The notes under the pieces were generated by a model. That model saw only the letters and a program-made list of their open reading frames with translations. It was not told the origin of the DNA and made no database searches. Below are positions 24,852-35,354 of a stretch of 38,655 nucleotides of DNA, piece by piece. Source of the DNA: a bacterium (GTDB lineage: Bacteria > Krumholzibacteriota > Krumholzibacteriia > LZORAL124-64-63). Position 1 is the first letter of the stretch. Each line of letters opens with the position of its first letter. The stretch spans positions 1-38,655 of the forward strand of contig PIVY01000023.1 in assembly GCA_003353795.1 (NCBI GenBank), written 5' to 3'. A program made the translations under genes and the position numbers.

Positions 24852-27406
24852 TCCTCGGTGTCGACCTCGTCAGGATCCGCGCCGTCATCCTCCACCGGCA
24901 TCTCGGCTCCCTCGGGCGCCGTCTCGTCCTCGGGCTCGTCCTCCACGGGGATGCGGGCCATGCCGGCCACCGCGTCTTCCTTGCCGAGGTTGATGATCCG
25001 CACGCCCTGGGTGTTGCGGCCCAGGCTGCTGATGCTGCCGATGGAGATGCGGATGAGCGTGCCGCCGCGGGTGATCACCATGAGTTCCTCGTCCGGAACC
25101 ACGCCGCGGATGCCCACGAGCTTGCCGTTGCGGGCGGTGCACTTGATGGTGATCAGGCCCTTGCCGCCGCGCTTCTGGATGCGGTAGTCGGTGACCGGTG
25201 TACGCTTGCCGTAGCCGTGCTCGGTGAGGGCGAGGACGCCGATCTCGTCGTTGTCCACCACCACCATGCCGACCACTTCCTCCCCCTTTTCCAGCCGGAT
25301 GCCGCGCACGCCACGTGCGGTGCGACCCATGGGACGGGTGTCGGTCTCGTGGAAGCGGATGGCCATGCCGTTGCTCGCGGCCAGGACCACGTCGCGGGTG
25401 CCGTCGGTCTCGCGCACGGTGACCAGGCGCTCGCCGTCGAGCAGGTTGATGGCGCGGATTCCGGCCTGGCGCGGGCGCGAGAAGTCGGTGAGCGGCGTGC
25501 GCTTGATGACGCCCAGGTTGGTGCACATCATCAGGTAGTGGTCCTCGCGAAATTCGCGGATGGGGACCACGGCGTGCACCCGGTCGCCGGGCTGGATCTG
25601 GAGCAGGTTCACCAGGGGCCGGCCCTTGGCCGCGCGTGCGGCCTTGGGAATGCGGTGCACCTTGAGCCAGTAGAGCTGACCCTTCTGGGTCAAGACCAGC
25701 AGGTACTGATGGGCCGAGGCGACGAAGAGGTTGTCGACGAAGTCCTCGTCCTTGGTCTGCATGGCGGTGATGCCCTTGCCGCCGCGACCCTGCTGGCGGT
25801 AGGTGTCCAGCGGAATGCGCTTGATGTAACCCGTGTTGCTGATCGTCACCACCATGGGCTCGTCGGCGATGAGGTCCTCGATGTCGATCTCGCCCTCGTC
25901 CTCGACGATCTCGGTGCGGCGCTCGTCGGCGAAGCGGTCGCGCACGTCGCGCACCTCGTCGGCGATGATACCGAGCACCAGGGCACGGCTGGCGAGCACC
26001 GACTTGAGGTAGGTGATCCTCTCGATGAGCTCCCGATACTCGTCTTCGATCTTCTTGCGCTCGAGACCGGTGAGGCGCGCCAGGCGCATGTCGAGAATGG
26101 CCTGGGCCTGGACCTCGCTCAGACCGAAGCGCTCGCACAGGGCCACCTTGGCCGCGTCGGGCGATTCGCTGGTCTTGATGAGCTCGACGATGGCGTCGAT
26201 GTTGTCCAGCGCGATGCGGTAGCCCTCGAGGATGTGGGCGCGCTCCTCGGCCTTGCGCAGCTCGTACTTGGTGCGACGCGTCACCACCTCTTCCCGGAAC
26301 TCCAGGAAGTACTGCATGGTGTCTTTAAGTGAGAGCACCCGCGGCTGGTTGTTCACCAGCGAGAGGTTGTTCACGCCGAAGGTCGTCTGCAGGTAGGTGT
26401 GGGTGTAGAGCTTGTTGAGGACCACCTGGGGGAAGGCGTCCTTCTTCAGGATGATGACGATTCGCATGCCCTGGCGGTCGGACTCGTCGCGCAGGTCGCT
26501 GATGCCCTCGATGATCCCGCCGCGGACCAGGGTGGCGATGCGCTCGATGAGCGCGCCCTTGTTCACCTGGTAGGGGATCTCGTGGACGATGATCTTGGCG
26601 CGGCCCGAATCCTCCACCTCGATGTCGGTCTTGGCGCGCACCACCACGCGGCCGCGGCCGGTGGTGATGTAGTCGTAGATACCCTTGCGACCGTGAATGG
26701 TCGCGCCGGTGGGAAAGTCGGGACCCTGGACGAACTCGAGCATGTCGATGGGTTCCAGGCCCGGATTCTCTATCAGCGCCAGCATGCCGTCGCAGATCTC
26801 GCCCAGGTTGTGGGGGGGGATCTTGGTGGCCATGCCGACCGCGATACCGTCGGCGCCGTTGACCAGCAGGTTGGGCACGCGCGCCGGCATCACCGACGGC
26901 ATCTCCCGCGAGCCGTCGTAGTTGGGCACGAAGTCGACGGTGTCCTTCTCGAGATCCTGCATGACCTCGGTGGCGAACTTGGTCAGGCGGGCCTCGGTGT
27001 ACCGCTCGGCCGCCGCGGAGTCGCCGTCGACGCTGCCGAAGTTTCCCTGGCCGTCGATCAACGGGTAGCGCAGGGAGAAATCCTGGGCCATGCGCACCAT
27101 GGTGCTGTAGACCGCAGCCGTACCGTGGGGATGGTAGTTACCGGTGGTGTCACCGGTGATCTTGGCGCACTTGCGGTAGGGTTTGCCGGGCTGGAGATTG
27201 AGGTCGTTCATGGCCGTGAGCACGCGGCGGTGCACCGGCTTGAGACCGTCTCGAACGTCGGGCAGGGCGCGAGAGATGATGACGCTCATCGAGTACTCGA
27301 GGTACGCCGACTTCATCTTGCTCTCGATATTCACATCGTGCACGGTCTCGCCCTTGGTGGGCGTGATGTCGGGTCCCTGCTCGATGTCGTCGCGTTCGTC
27401 GCTCAA
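24848..27406 (-). CDS. gyrA: DNA gyrase subunit A
   Basis: Breakage-reunion subunit of gyrase, 852 residues. The catalytic Tyr is Y136 ([10 protein letters not shown]). The C-terminal beta-pinwheel carries the GyrA box QGRGGKG (539-545) and a second QKRGGKG (744-750), so this is GyrA rather than ParC. The tail (822-852) is strongly acidic. In the quinolone region the sequence is [11 protein letters not shown]96, A97 and S101 replace the Asp82, Ser83 and Asp87 of E. coli GyrA. The start codon is TTG (27404-27406), with AAGGG seven bases upstream; no in-frame ATG precedes MKSAY. It lies 105 bp after gyrB with hairpins between. Confidence 0.97.
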   Translation of the reverse strand: MSDERDDIEQGPDITPTKGETVHDVNIESKMKSAYLEYSMSVIISRALPDVRDGLKPVHRRVLTAMNDLNLQPGKPYRKCAKITGDTTGNYHPHGTAAVYSTMVRMAQDFSLRYPLIDGQGNFGSVDGDSAAAERYTEARLTKFATEVMQDLEKDTVDFVPNYDGSREMPSVMPARVPNLLVNGADGIAVGMATKIPPHNLGEICDGMLALIENPGLEPIDMLEFVQGPDFPTGATIHGRKGIYDYITTGRGRVVVRAKTDIEVEDSGRAKIIVHEIPYQVNKGALIERIATLVRGGIIEGISDLRDESDRQGMRIVIILKKDAFPQVVLNKLYTHTYLQTTFGVNNLSLVNNQPRVLSLKDTMQYFLEFREEVVTRRTKYELRKAEERAHILEGYRIALDNIDAIVELIKTSESPDAAKVALCERFGLSEVQAQAILDMRLARLTGLERKKIEDEYRELIERITYLKSVLASRALVLGIIADEVRDVRDRFADERRTEIVEDEGEIDIEDLIADEPMVVTISNTGYIKRIPLDTYRQQGRGGKGITAMQTKDEDFVDNLFVASAHQYLLVLTQKGQLYWLKVHRIPKAARAAKGRPLVNLLQIQPGDRVHAVVPIREFREDHYLMMCTNLGVIKRTPLTDFSRPRQAGIRAINLLDGERLVTVRETDGTRDVVLAASNGMAIRFHETDTRPMGRTARGVRGIRLEKGEEVVGMVVVDNDEIGVLALTEHGYGKRTPVTDYRIQKRGGKGLITIKCTARNGKLVGIRGVVPDEELMVITRGGTLIRISIGSISSLGRNTQGVRIINLGKEDAVAGMARIPVEDEPEDETAPEGAEMPVEDDGADPDEVDTED

Positions 27407-27445
27407 TTCAATACCCTTCCAACATTGGTGGGTTGTCGTGCGTTG

Positions 27446-27511
27446 AGCTGCGGGCGCGAAGCGCCTGCCAGCTCGAACGGACGAGTGATAGACGGCTAGA
27501 GCCGTCTATCA

Positions 27512-27513
<2 letters not shown>
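27446..27513 (-). promoter_or_regulatory. Two hairpins between gyrB and gyrA
   Basis: The first is a perfect 14-bp inverted repeat, AGTGATAGACGGCT and its complement (27484-27497 and 27500-27513), separated by 2 nt. It begins inside the gyrB stop codon. No U tract follows, so it does not look like an intrinsic terminator. A second imperfect GC stem (about 27446-27474, GAA loop on the plus strand) follows before the gyrA ribosome site. They may protect mRNA ends or tune gyrA expression. Confidence 0.55.
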
Positions 27514-29803
<2,290 letters not shown>

Positions 29804-29807
<4 letters not shown>

Positions 29808-30940
29808 GGAAGTGTGGTCAGTCTCCCGTCCTCGACGCGCCACTGACGCATCGCCTCCGGTTGCCACCCGGCCACGTCGTCAGCGCGGGCCGTGGCGATG
29901 AAGATCTGGTGGTCCCTGGCGCACCGCTCTTGAAGCTGTCGCGCGCGATCGCGGTCGAGCTCGCTGAAGATGTCGTCAAGGAAGAGCACGGGCCGGACCC
30001 GACGTCTCTCGTGCACCACATCGCTCTGGGCGAGGATCAGCGAGATGGCGGCGGTCCGCGTCTCTCCTTGAGATCCGAAGACCCTGAGATCCAGTTCGCC
30101 GAGGCGAACCTCGAAGTCGTCGAACTGGATGCCAGTGAGCGGCCTTCCCCGCCGCGATTCATCCGCTCCAATATAATCAAATTCCGCCAGAATTCCCGCC
30201 GTTAGATCCCCTTTTTCAGCGGTTTCCTGGAGGGCCGCGAGACGGGGTCGATAGAGGAATTCGAGAGGTGTGGGCTGCCCTGCCAGATCGGCGTAGACCC
30301 CTGCCGCGAAGGGCGCGATGAGCGTGGCCCATTCGGCCCGCCCCATGCCCACTGGAACGGCCTGCTTGGCCAGTTCACGATTCCAGGCCGCGAGTTCGTC
30401 GCGGGCATCGCCGGAGTGGCGGAATCCGCGCCTCAGATCCCTGAGCAGACTGGCTTTCTGACGCAGGGCGCGTTGGTACGCAGAGAGCGCAGCAAGATAG
30501 GCGGGGTCGAGGCCGGAAAGTCCCTGATCAGCAAAGCGACGACGTTGTTCGGGGCCACCGCGAACCAGATCCACGCTCTGCGGCCAGAAGAACACCGTGG
30601 CCAGATGACCGACCAGTTCGGTGCGCCGGGTGATCTGTTTGCCGTCGATGCGGAAGCGGCGGGTGCCGTCGCGATCGAGACCGAACTCGCAGGTGCGCCG
30701 GCTGCCATCGTCGTCTTCCAGTTCGAGGTGCACGTGGAGGTGCTGCTCGCCGAAGCGGATCAGTTCATCGGCGCGGGCGCCGCGATGGGACCGGCCGAGG
30801 GCGGGAAAGTTGAGGGCCTCGAGCAGGTTCGTCTTGCCCTGGCCGTTGCCGCCGAGCAGGAGATTGACGCCTGAAGAGAACTCGATCTCCTCGTCGACGA
30901 GGTTCCGGAATCCGGTCAGTCGAGCCCCGAGAATCTTCAT
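29804..30940 (-). CDS. recF: DNA replication and repair protein RecF
   Basis: A 378-residue SMC-like ATPase of the RecFOR pathway that helps load RecA at single-strand gaps. Walker A is GGNGQGKT (30-37). The family start LTGFRNLVDEEIEFSSGVN is clear, and Walker B is VLFLDDIFSELD. The signature segment SQGETRTAAISL precedes it. It sits 49 bp after dnaN, with the standard length. Start: ATG with GGGTGA upstream. Confidence 0.96.
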
Positions 30941-30989
30941 GGATCACCCAGGTTTTCGCTGATGAGGACCGGTTCTTCCTGGATGCGAA

Positions 30990-32120
30990 CTAGTCGCCGG
31001 CGATCCTGAGCGGCATCAGGAGACACAGCAAGCTGTCGTCCTTCTCGCCATCGTCCGTGACCGGGGACACCAGGGCCGCGCTCTGCGCGTCCTTCAGACT
31101 GAGGCGCACGGAGTCCACCTTCATGAACTTCAGGATATCCAGCAGGTAGGTGAAGTTGAAGCCGATCTCCAGGGCGTCGCCGTCGTAGGCCACGGGAATC
31201 TCGTCCTCGGCGCGGCTGCCGTCCGATCCCTTGGCGCTCAATTCGAGGCGTTCCTTCTCCAGGCCCAGGCGGATCTGGCTGGTGATGCGGTCGGCGGTGA
31301 TGGAGACGCGGCGGATGGCCTGGGCCAGCGCCTCGCGATCGACGGTCACCAGCTTGTCGTTACCCTTGGGCAGCACGGCCGTGTAGTCGGGGAACGGACC
31401 CTCGAGCAGGCGGGTGTGCAGCACGGTCTGACCGGCGCGGAAGCTGAGCTGGTTCTCGCCCAGGTAGACCTCCACGGGGGTGTCGTCGGCGGTCTGCGCA
31501 GCAATGCGGGGCAGGTGGCGCAGGCCGCCCGTATCGACGATCATGCTGCGTTCTTCGGTGCAGTTCCAGTCGAGGCTGCGGCGGCTGCGCGCCAGTCGGT
31601 GCGCGTCGGTGGCCACCATGGTCAGACCCTCGGCGGACACTTCCCAGAGGATGCCCATGAGCGCCGGACGCGTTTCATCACGAGAAACCGAATAGGCGGT
31701 CTCGGTGATCATGGAGCCCAGCACGTCGCCCGAGACGGACAGTCCTTCGCCTGCCGTGAGCTCCGGCAGCGCCGGGTATTCCTCGGGATTCATGCAGGCT
31801 TCCTCGAGGGAGGCCTTGCCGGCACGGATGGTGAGCTTGCCGCTGGTCACGTCCACGGTGACTTGACCAGGGGACAGACTACGGACGAAGCTCACGAGCT
31901 TGTCGGCGGGTACGGCCGCCTTGCCCTCGGCGGAGATCTCGGCCGTGTCGGTGGTGGTGACCATGGAGATGTCCAGGTTGGTCACCGAGAAGCGCAGTTC
32001 GCTGCCGTCGGCCTCGACCAGGATGCTCTTGAGGATCGGCAGGGTGGTCTTGCTGGGCACCACGCCGGCAACCAGGTCCAGAGCCTTCTGCAGGGATTCT
32101 TGCTGGATCTCGAACTTCAC
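30990..32120 (-). CDS. dnaN: DNA polymerase III beta sliding clamp
   Basis: A 376-residue clamp with three repeated domains that tethers polymerase III to DNA. Family marks are N-terminal QKALDLVAGVVPSKTTLPILKSILVEA, the ATDAHRLA motif in the middle, and a C-terminal LLMPLRI-type hydrophobic-cleft segment. The start codon is GTG with a GGAGGA site. It is separated from dnaA by a 449-bp noncoding gap that contains DnaA box-like sites. Confidence 0.97.
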   Translation of the reverse strand: MKFEIQQESLQKALDLVAGVVPSKTTLPILKSILVEADGSELRFSVTNLDISMVTTTDTAEISAEGKAAVPADKLVSFVRSLSPGQVTVDVTSGKLTIRAGKASLEEACMNPEEYPALPELTAGEGLSVSGDVLGSMITETAYSVSRDETRPALMGILWEVSAEGLTMVATDAHRLARSRRSLDWNCTEERSMIVDTGGLRHLPRIAAQTADDTPVEVYLGENQLSFRAGQTVLHTRLLEGPFPDYTAVLPKGNDKLVTVDREALAQAIRRVSITADRITSQIRLGLEKERLELSAKGSDGSRAEDEIPVAYDGDALEIGFNFTYLLDILKFMKVDSVRLSLKDAQSAALVSPVTDDGEKDDSLLCLLMPLRIAGD

Positions 32121-32237
32121 GGGCCGGTCCTCCGGAGGGAAGAATGGGTGCTTCCGGGCAGGGCGGTATGATAGGCGATCGGCCCGGGAGCATCAAGGCA
32201 GATGACTATCCCCACCTCTCTTCTTCTATTCCATTGA

Positions 32238-32243
32238 ATTATA
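32238..32243 (-). promoter_or_regulatory. dnaN promoter -10 element
   Basis: A perfect TATAAT on the minus strand within an AT-rich stretch of an otherwise GC-rich gap. The expected transcript starts near 32231, giving a leader of about 110 nt. No strong -35 is visible at 16-18 bp. Confidence 0.4.
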
Positions 32244-32277
32244 CATGGTCGAAGTATGTCGTAGAGCCTGGGGACAG

Positions 32278-32453
32278 GGTGGATAAGTCCCTGAGCAAGG
32301 TCGGTTGCCCGGAATACCTCTCGAATCGGGTTGGGATGGATTGGGGACAACGCCGGGGATAAACCCAGGGTTATCGACAGATCCCGTTTCATCCCCGAAG
32401 CGATGATCTTATCCCCACTGTTGTGCCCGGTGTTACCAACAGGATTTTCCACG
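32278..32453. other. Degenerate DnaA-box cluster between dnaA and dnaN (possible oriC part)
   Basis: Compared with TTATCCACA: 32278-32286 (minus, TTATCCACC, 8/9), 32354-32362 (minus, TTATCCCCG, 7/9), 32371-32379 (TTATCGACA, 8/9), 32409-32417 (TTATCCCCA, 8/9) and 32445-32453 (TTTTCCACG, 7/9). Five sites lie in 176 bp, in both orientations. The adjoining 32205-32250 stretch is the most AT-rich part of the gap and could be an unwinding region. No gene is seen in 32121-32569 apart from the dnaA terminator at its right end. Confidence 0.5.
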
Positions 32454-32508
32454 GCTTTATGGTGGATTCGAGGTTTTCCGACCGCCCATGAACCACCGGC
32501 AACGGACG

Positions 32509-32545
32509 AAAAAACCCCCGCCGGAGGGGTGCGTTCCGGCGGGGG
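32509..32545 (-). terminator. Intrinsic terminator of dnaA
   Basis: A perfect 11-bp stem, CCCCCGCCGGA (32515-32525) with TCCGGCGGGGG (32535-32545) and a 9-nt loop. On the minus strand it is followed by TTTTTT (32514-32509). It lies 24 bp past the dnaA stop, so dnaN must use its own promoter. Confidence 0.9.
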
Positions 32546-32569
32546 CGGACGGGATGGATGGAGGTCGGA

Positions 32570-33985
32570 TCAGTTGCGACGGTGCTCTCGGATCTCCGAA
32601 TGGAGGTCCTTGAGTACGCCTCTGAATCGAGGATCGTCACTGGACAGCCCCTTCACCAGGTTGCAGGCGTGGGACACGGTGGAGTGGTCGCGCCCACCAA
32701 AGGCGCGACCGATTTGGTTGAGGGAGGCGCCGGTCAACTCGCGGGCGAGGTGCATCGCCACCTGACGCGCGCGGGCCAGGTCCTGGGTGCGCCGCTTGGA
32801 CTTGAGTTGATCGACCGAGAATTCGAAGTGGTTTCCGACCACATCCATGACGTCGGCGATCCTCACGGGTCCGGTGGAGTTCCCCTCGAAGTAGGTGGAG
32901 AGAACCTCTGAGGCCAACTCCAGGGAGATCTCCTTGCGCATCAGACTGGCGAACGCCAGCAAACGGATCAGCGCCCCCTCTAACTTGCGGATGTTGTCCG
33001 TGATGTTCTCGGCGATGAACTGGACCACATCCTCTGGAATCGAGATGTTGTTGACAGTGACCTTGCGCTGCAGGATTGCGATCCGGGTCTCCAGGTTCGG
33101 CGGCTGGATGTCCGCCAGCAGGCCCCACTCGAAGCGCGACCGCAGGCGCTCCTCGAGGGTGGGGATCTCCTTCGGAGGCCGGTCACTGGTCAGCACGATC
33201 TGCTTCTTGCGGTCGTGCAGCGCGTTGAAGGTGTGAAAGAACTCGTCCTGGGTCGTTTCCTTGCCGGCGATGAACGTGACGTCGTCGATGAGCAGCGCGT
33301 CCATGCCGCGGTACTTGATCTTGAACTCGCTGGTGCGGTTCTCCTGGATGCAGAGGATGAGCTCGTTCATGAACCGCTCGGCGGTGAGGTAGCAAATCTT
33401 GGCCCCGGGCTGACCCTGGGCGATGGCGTTGCCGATGGCCTGCATGAGATGCGTCTTGCCGAGTCCCACGCCTCCATAGATGAAGAGCGGGTTGTAATAG
33501 GTGCCTGGCTGCTTGGCCACGGCCGAGGCGGCAGCATAGGCGAGGTCGGTGCCGCCACTGACGACGAAGCTGTCGAAGGTGTAGTCGGGATTCAGATTGG
33601 CCTGGGCTGCCGCCGCGGCAGGGTCATGGACCTCGACCACGGCCGGCGCCACGGTTGTGCTGGCAGCCGAGATGGCATGCAGATCCCGTGGCGGCATGAA
33701 GAGATCCTCACCAGGATCGCTCCCCTCCGGCCGGACGTTCAGCCGGAATTCGATAGGCCGCCCGAAGAATAGTGAGCCAGCTTCGTTCAACGTGGGCAGA
33801 TGGTGCTCACTGAACCAGTCGAGAAAAAACGGATTCGGTACAGATACCTTGTAATCGAGGTTCGTCCCGGTGGGTTCGAGGGGGAGGAACCAGGTATCGT
33901 ATGTCTGCTGGTGAACCATGCGCCGAACAACGCCAAGAATGTCATGCCAGTAGCTGTCCAGGGGTTCCATTGACACAGCTTCCAA
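32570..33985 (-). CDS. dnaA: Chromosomal replication initiator DnaA
   Basis: AAA+ initiator of 471 residues that binds DnaA boxes and opens oriC. Domain I (about 9-85) is followed by an Ala-rich linker (105-130). The AAA+ domain has Walker A GGVGLGKT (171-178) and Walker B LLIDDV (231-236). Domain IV ends with the box-reading GRDHSTVSHA (431-440). The start is chosen as TTG at 33985 because AGGAG lies five bases upstream. ATG at 33970 would give 466 residues but has only a weak site. The frame stays open to 34108, running into the DnaA-box hairpin, which is judged noncoding. Confidence 0.96.
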   Translation of the reverse strand: MEAVSMEPLDSYWHDILGVVRRMVHQQTYDTWFLPLEPTGTNLDYKVSVPNPFFLDWFSEHHLPTLNEAGSLFFGRPIEFRLNVRPEGSDPGEDLFMPPRDLHAISAASTTVAPAVVEVHDPAAAAAQANLNPDYTFDSFVVSGGTDLAYAAASAVAKQPGTYYNPLFIYGGVGLGKTHLMQAIGNAIAQGQPGAKICYLTAERFMNELILCIQENRTSEFKIKYRGMDALLIDDVTFIAGKETTQDEFFHTFNALHDRKKQIVLTSDRPPKEIPTLEERLRSRFEWGLLADIQPPNLETRIAILQRKVTVNNISIPEDVVQFIAENITDNIRKLEGALIRLLAFASLMRKEISLELASEVLSTYFEGNSTGPVRIADVMDVVGNHFEFSVDQLKSKRRTQDLARARQVAMHLARELTGASLNQIGRAFGGRDHSTVSHACNLVKGLSSDDPRFRGVLKDLHSEIREHRRN

Positions 33986-34096
33986 GGGGTCTCCTGCCGG
34001 CAACGATAACGAAGGACCACGGACGCAGCGAATACGCCGCGGGCTGTCTATATCGATATTTAAGTGAAACTTACGAGCCCCAGGCAGGAGGTTAAG

Positions 34097-34135
34097 AAAG
34101 TTATCCACAGAAGTGGTGATAGTGTGGATAACTTT
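34097..34135. other. Perfect inverted DnaA-box pair upstream of dnaA (oriC candidate)
   Basis: TTATCCACA (34101-34109) and TGTGGATAA (34123-34131) are both perfect DnaA boxes. They sit in a 13-bp perfect inverted repeat (34097-34109 and 34123-34135) with a 13-nt spacer. A third, weaker site, TTATCGTCA, lies at 34153-34161. Toward dnaA lies an AT-rich stretch with the palindrome ATATCGATAT (34050-34059). The location between dnaA and rpmH at the strand switch fits an origin and also autoregulation of dnaA. Apart from this and the rpmH promoter, 33986-34419 holds no gene. Confidence 0.75.
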
Positions 34136-34347
34136 TTAAACCCATCCCGAAGTTATCGTCAGTGGTGGAGAACCTATCATGGGCCTCAGGGAGCAGCAAG
34201 CAGATTTTCTTCGAGTTCACGAAGTGGAATCGTAACCGTCTGTTGACAAACATCATACTGATCTCCCCTAGCGGTTGACAGGGTGAGGTCAGTCCTCCCG
34301 CCGGCGCCGAGTCGCGATGCCGCATGGAGGATAACTCCGGTAAATTC

Positions 34348-34376
34348 TTGACAGTACACGCTCACGTCATTAACCT
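34348..34376 (+). promoter_or_regulatory. rpmH operon promoter
   Basis: A perfect -35 TTGACA (34348-34353) is 17 bp from -10 TAACCT (34371-34376). The expected start is near 34383, 37 nt before rpmH. Two other TTGACA hexamers lie upstream at 34243 and 34275, without good -10 partners. Confidence 0.65.
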
Positions 34377-34419
34377 TCTGCGGCTGAAACAACGATGACT
34401 CATTGAATGGAGTTCAGCT

Positions 34420-34554
34420 GTGAAGCGGACCTTTCAACCCAGCAACACGAAGCGCGCGCACAAGCATGGCTTCCGCAAGCGGATGTCCACGCGCGCGGGC
34501 CGACTGGTGCTGAAGCGCCGCCGCTCCAAAGGCCGCAAGCGTCTGTCCGCTTGA
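34420..34554 (+). CDS. rpmH: Ribosomal protein bL34
   Basis: A 44-residue, very basic protein of the large ribosomal subunit. It starts with GTG: (M)[19 protein letters not shown], then [24 protein letters not shown], a full match to the bL34 pattern. A GGAG site lies seven bases before the start codon. It is the first gene of the rpmH-rnpA-yidD-yidC-jag cluster. Confidence 0.97.
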   Translation: MKRTFQPSNTKRAHKHGFRKRMSTRAGRLVLKRRRSKGRKRLSA

Positions 34555-34588
34555 GTCCGAGCGGCGGGGATCGCACACTGGATTCGTC

Positions 34589-34610
34589 GAAGAACGGTTC
34601 TTCGAAGAAC
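34589..34610. repeat. Overlapping palindromes in the rpmH-rnpA spacer
   Basis: Three alternating 7-mers, GAAGAAC - G - GTTCTTC - GAAGAAC, form a hairpin and a perfect 14-bp palindrome (34597-34610). They lie between the bL34 stop and the assumed rnpA start, or inside the coding region if rnpA starts earlier. They could tune rnpA translation. Confidence 0.5.
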
Positions 34611-34622
34611 GAGTGGCGAGCC

Positions 34623-34997
34623 TTGAGCGGAAAACGAGATTTCTCTCGAGTGTACGAGGAGGGCGTCAAGTATGTTGGACGCCTCTTCGTGCTTTATCTG
34701 TACCCCGGTGACGATCTTGCCCGGGCCGTCGTGGCCAGCCGCAAGGTAGGGGGGGCCGTCACCCGCAACCGTGCCAAGCGCCTGCTGCGCGAGGCGATTC
34801 GCAGCCGGATCGAGTACGAGCCGCGCACCGTCGCTGAGATCAAGCGACGTGAGTGGCCGGCAGCCGCCACCGGAGAGGGACTCTGGTTCGTGGCGGTGGC
34901 CCGCCGACGCATCATCGGAGCGAAACTCCAGAACGTCGTGGCCGAACTCGACCAGTTGCTTTGTCGCCCGCCCGCGCCCGCACCGGACGAGTCCTGA
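34623..34997 (+). CDS. rnpA: Ribonuclease P protein component
   Basis: Protein subunit that helps the P RNA cut the 5' leader from pre-tRNA. The core starts SGKRDFSRVYEEGVKYVGRLFVLY and holds the RNA-binding motif GGAVTRNRAKRLLREAIR. The start is uncertain: TTG at 34623 gives 124 residues, close to family size, but with only a weak ribosome site. The frame is open upstream through all of rpmH to an ATG at 34407, which would give 196 residues with rpmH nested inside, as reported for Thermus. An insertion EIKRREWPAAATGEG near residue 80 is longer than usual. Confidence 0.85.
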   Translation: MSGKRDFSRVYEEGVKYVGRLFVLYLYPGDDLARAVVASRKVGGAVTRNRAKRLLREAIRSRIEYEPRTVAEIKRREWPAAATGEGLWFVAVARRRIIGAKLQNVVAELDQLLCRPPAPAPDES

Positions 34998-35123
34998 GGG
35001 GACCCCGGTTACCGAGCGACGCGCGATGCTCGCCAGACGTGAGGACGTGCGAGAGGTTGAAGGCTGGTTCCCCGGCTCCGTCCGCCATCAGGCCATCCAG
35101 GAGCAGGAACAGCCGGACATGAC
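34998..35123 (+). other. Gap between rnpA and yidD
   Basis: 126 bp. A 40-codon frame (35026-35148) runs through it and into yidD, but it has no ribosome site and resembles no family I know. Nothing else was recognised. Confidence 0.4.
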
Positions 35124-35348
35124 ATGTGGCGGCTACCTTACGCGCTGATCGCGGCCTACCGGCGTTGGATCTCACCCTACACGCCGGCCGTCTGCCGTTA
35201 CCATCCGACCTGCTCCCTCTACGCGGCCGAGAGCCTGCGCCGCTATGGCTTCTGCCGTGGTGGCTGGATTGCCGTCAAGCGCATCGTTCGCTGTCATCCC
35301 TGGCACCCCGGCGGGCTCGACCCCGTCCCCGAAAACACCGGAGACTGA
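35124..35348 (+). CDS. yidD: Membrane protein insertion efficiency factor YidD
   Basis: A 74-residue protein that helps YidC-dependent insertion at the inner membrane. It has the family pattern [21 protein letters not shown], then [25 protein letters not shown], with all three conserved Cys. An amphipathic N-terminal helix precedes them. The stop is 6 bases before the yidC ATG, so the genes are co-transcribed. Confidence 0.95.
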   Translation: MWRLPYALIAAYRRWISPYTPAVCRYHPTCSLYAAESLRRYGFCRGGWIAVKRIVRCHPWHPGGLDPVPENTGD

Positions 35349-35354
35349 TTGCCC

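Noticed and set aside
33986..34108. N-terminal extension of dnaA to 34108
   Set aside because: It would run through the DnaA-box hairpin, lacks a ribosome site and does not resemble DnaA domain I.
35026..35148. A 40-codon frame between rnpA and yidD
   Set aside because: No ribosome site, no family resemblance, and it overlaps the start of yidD.
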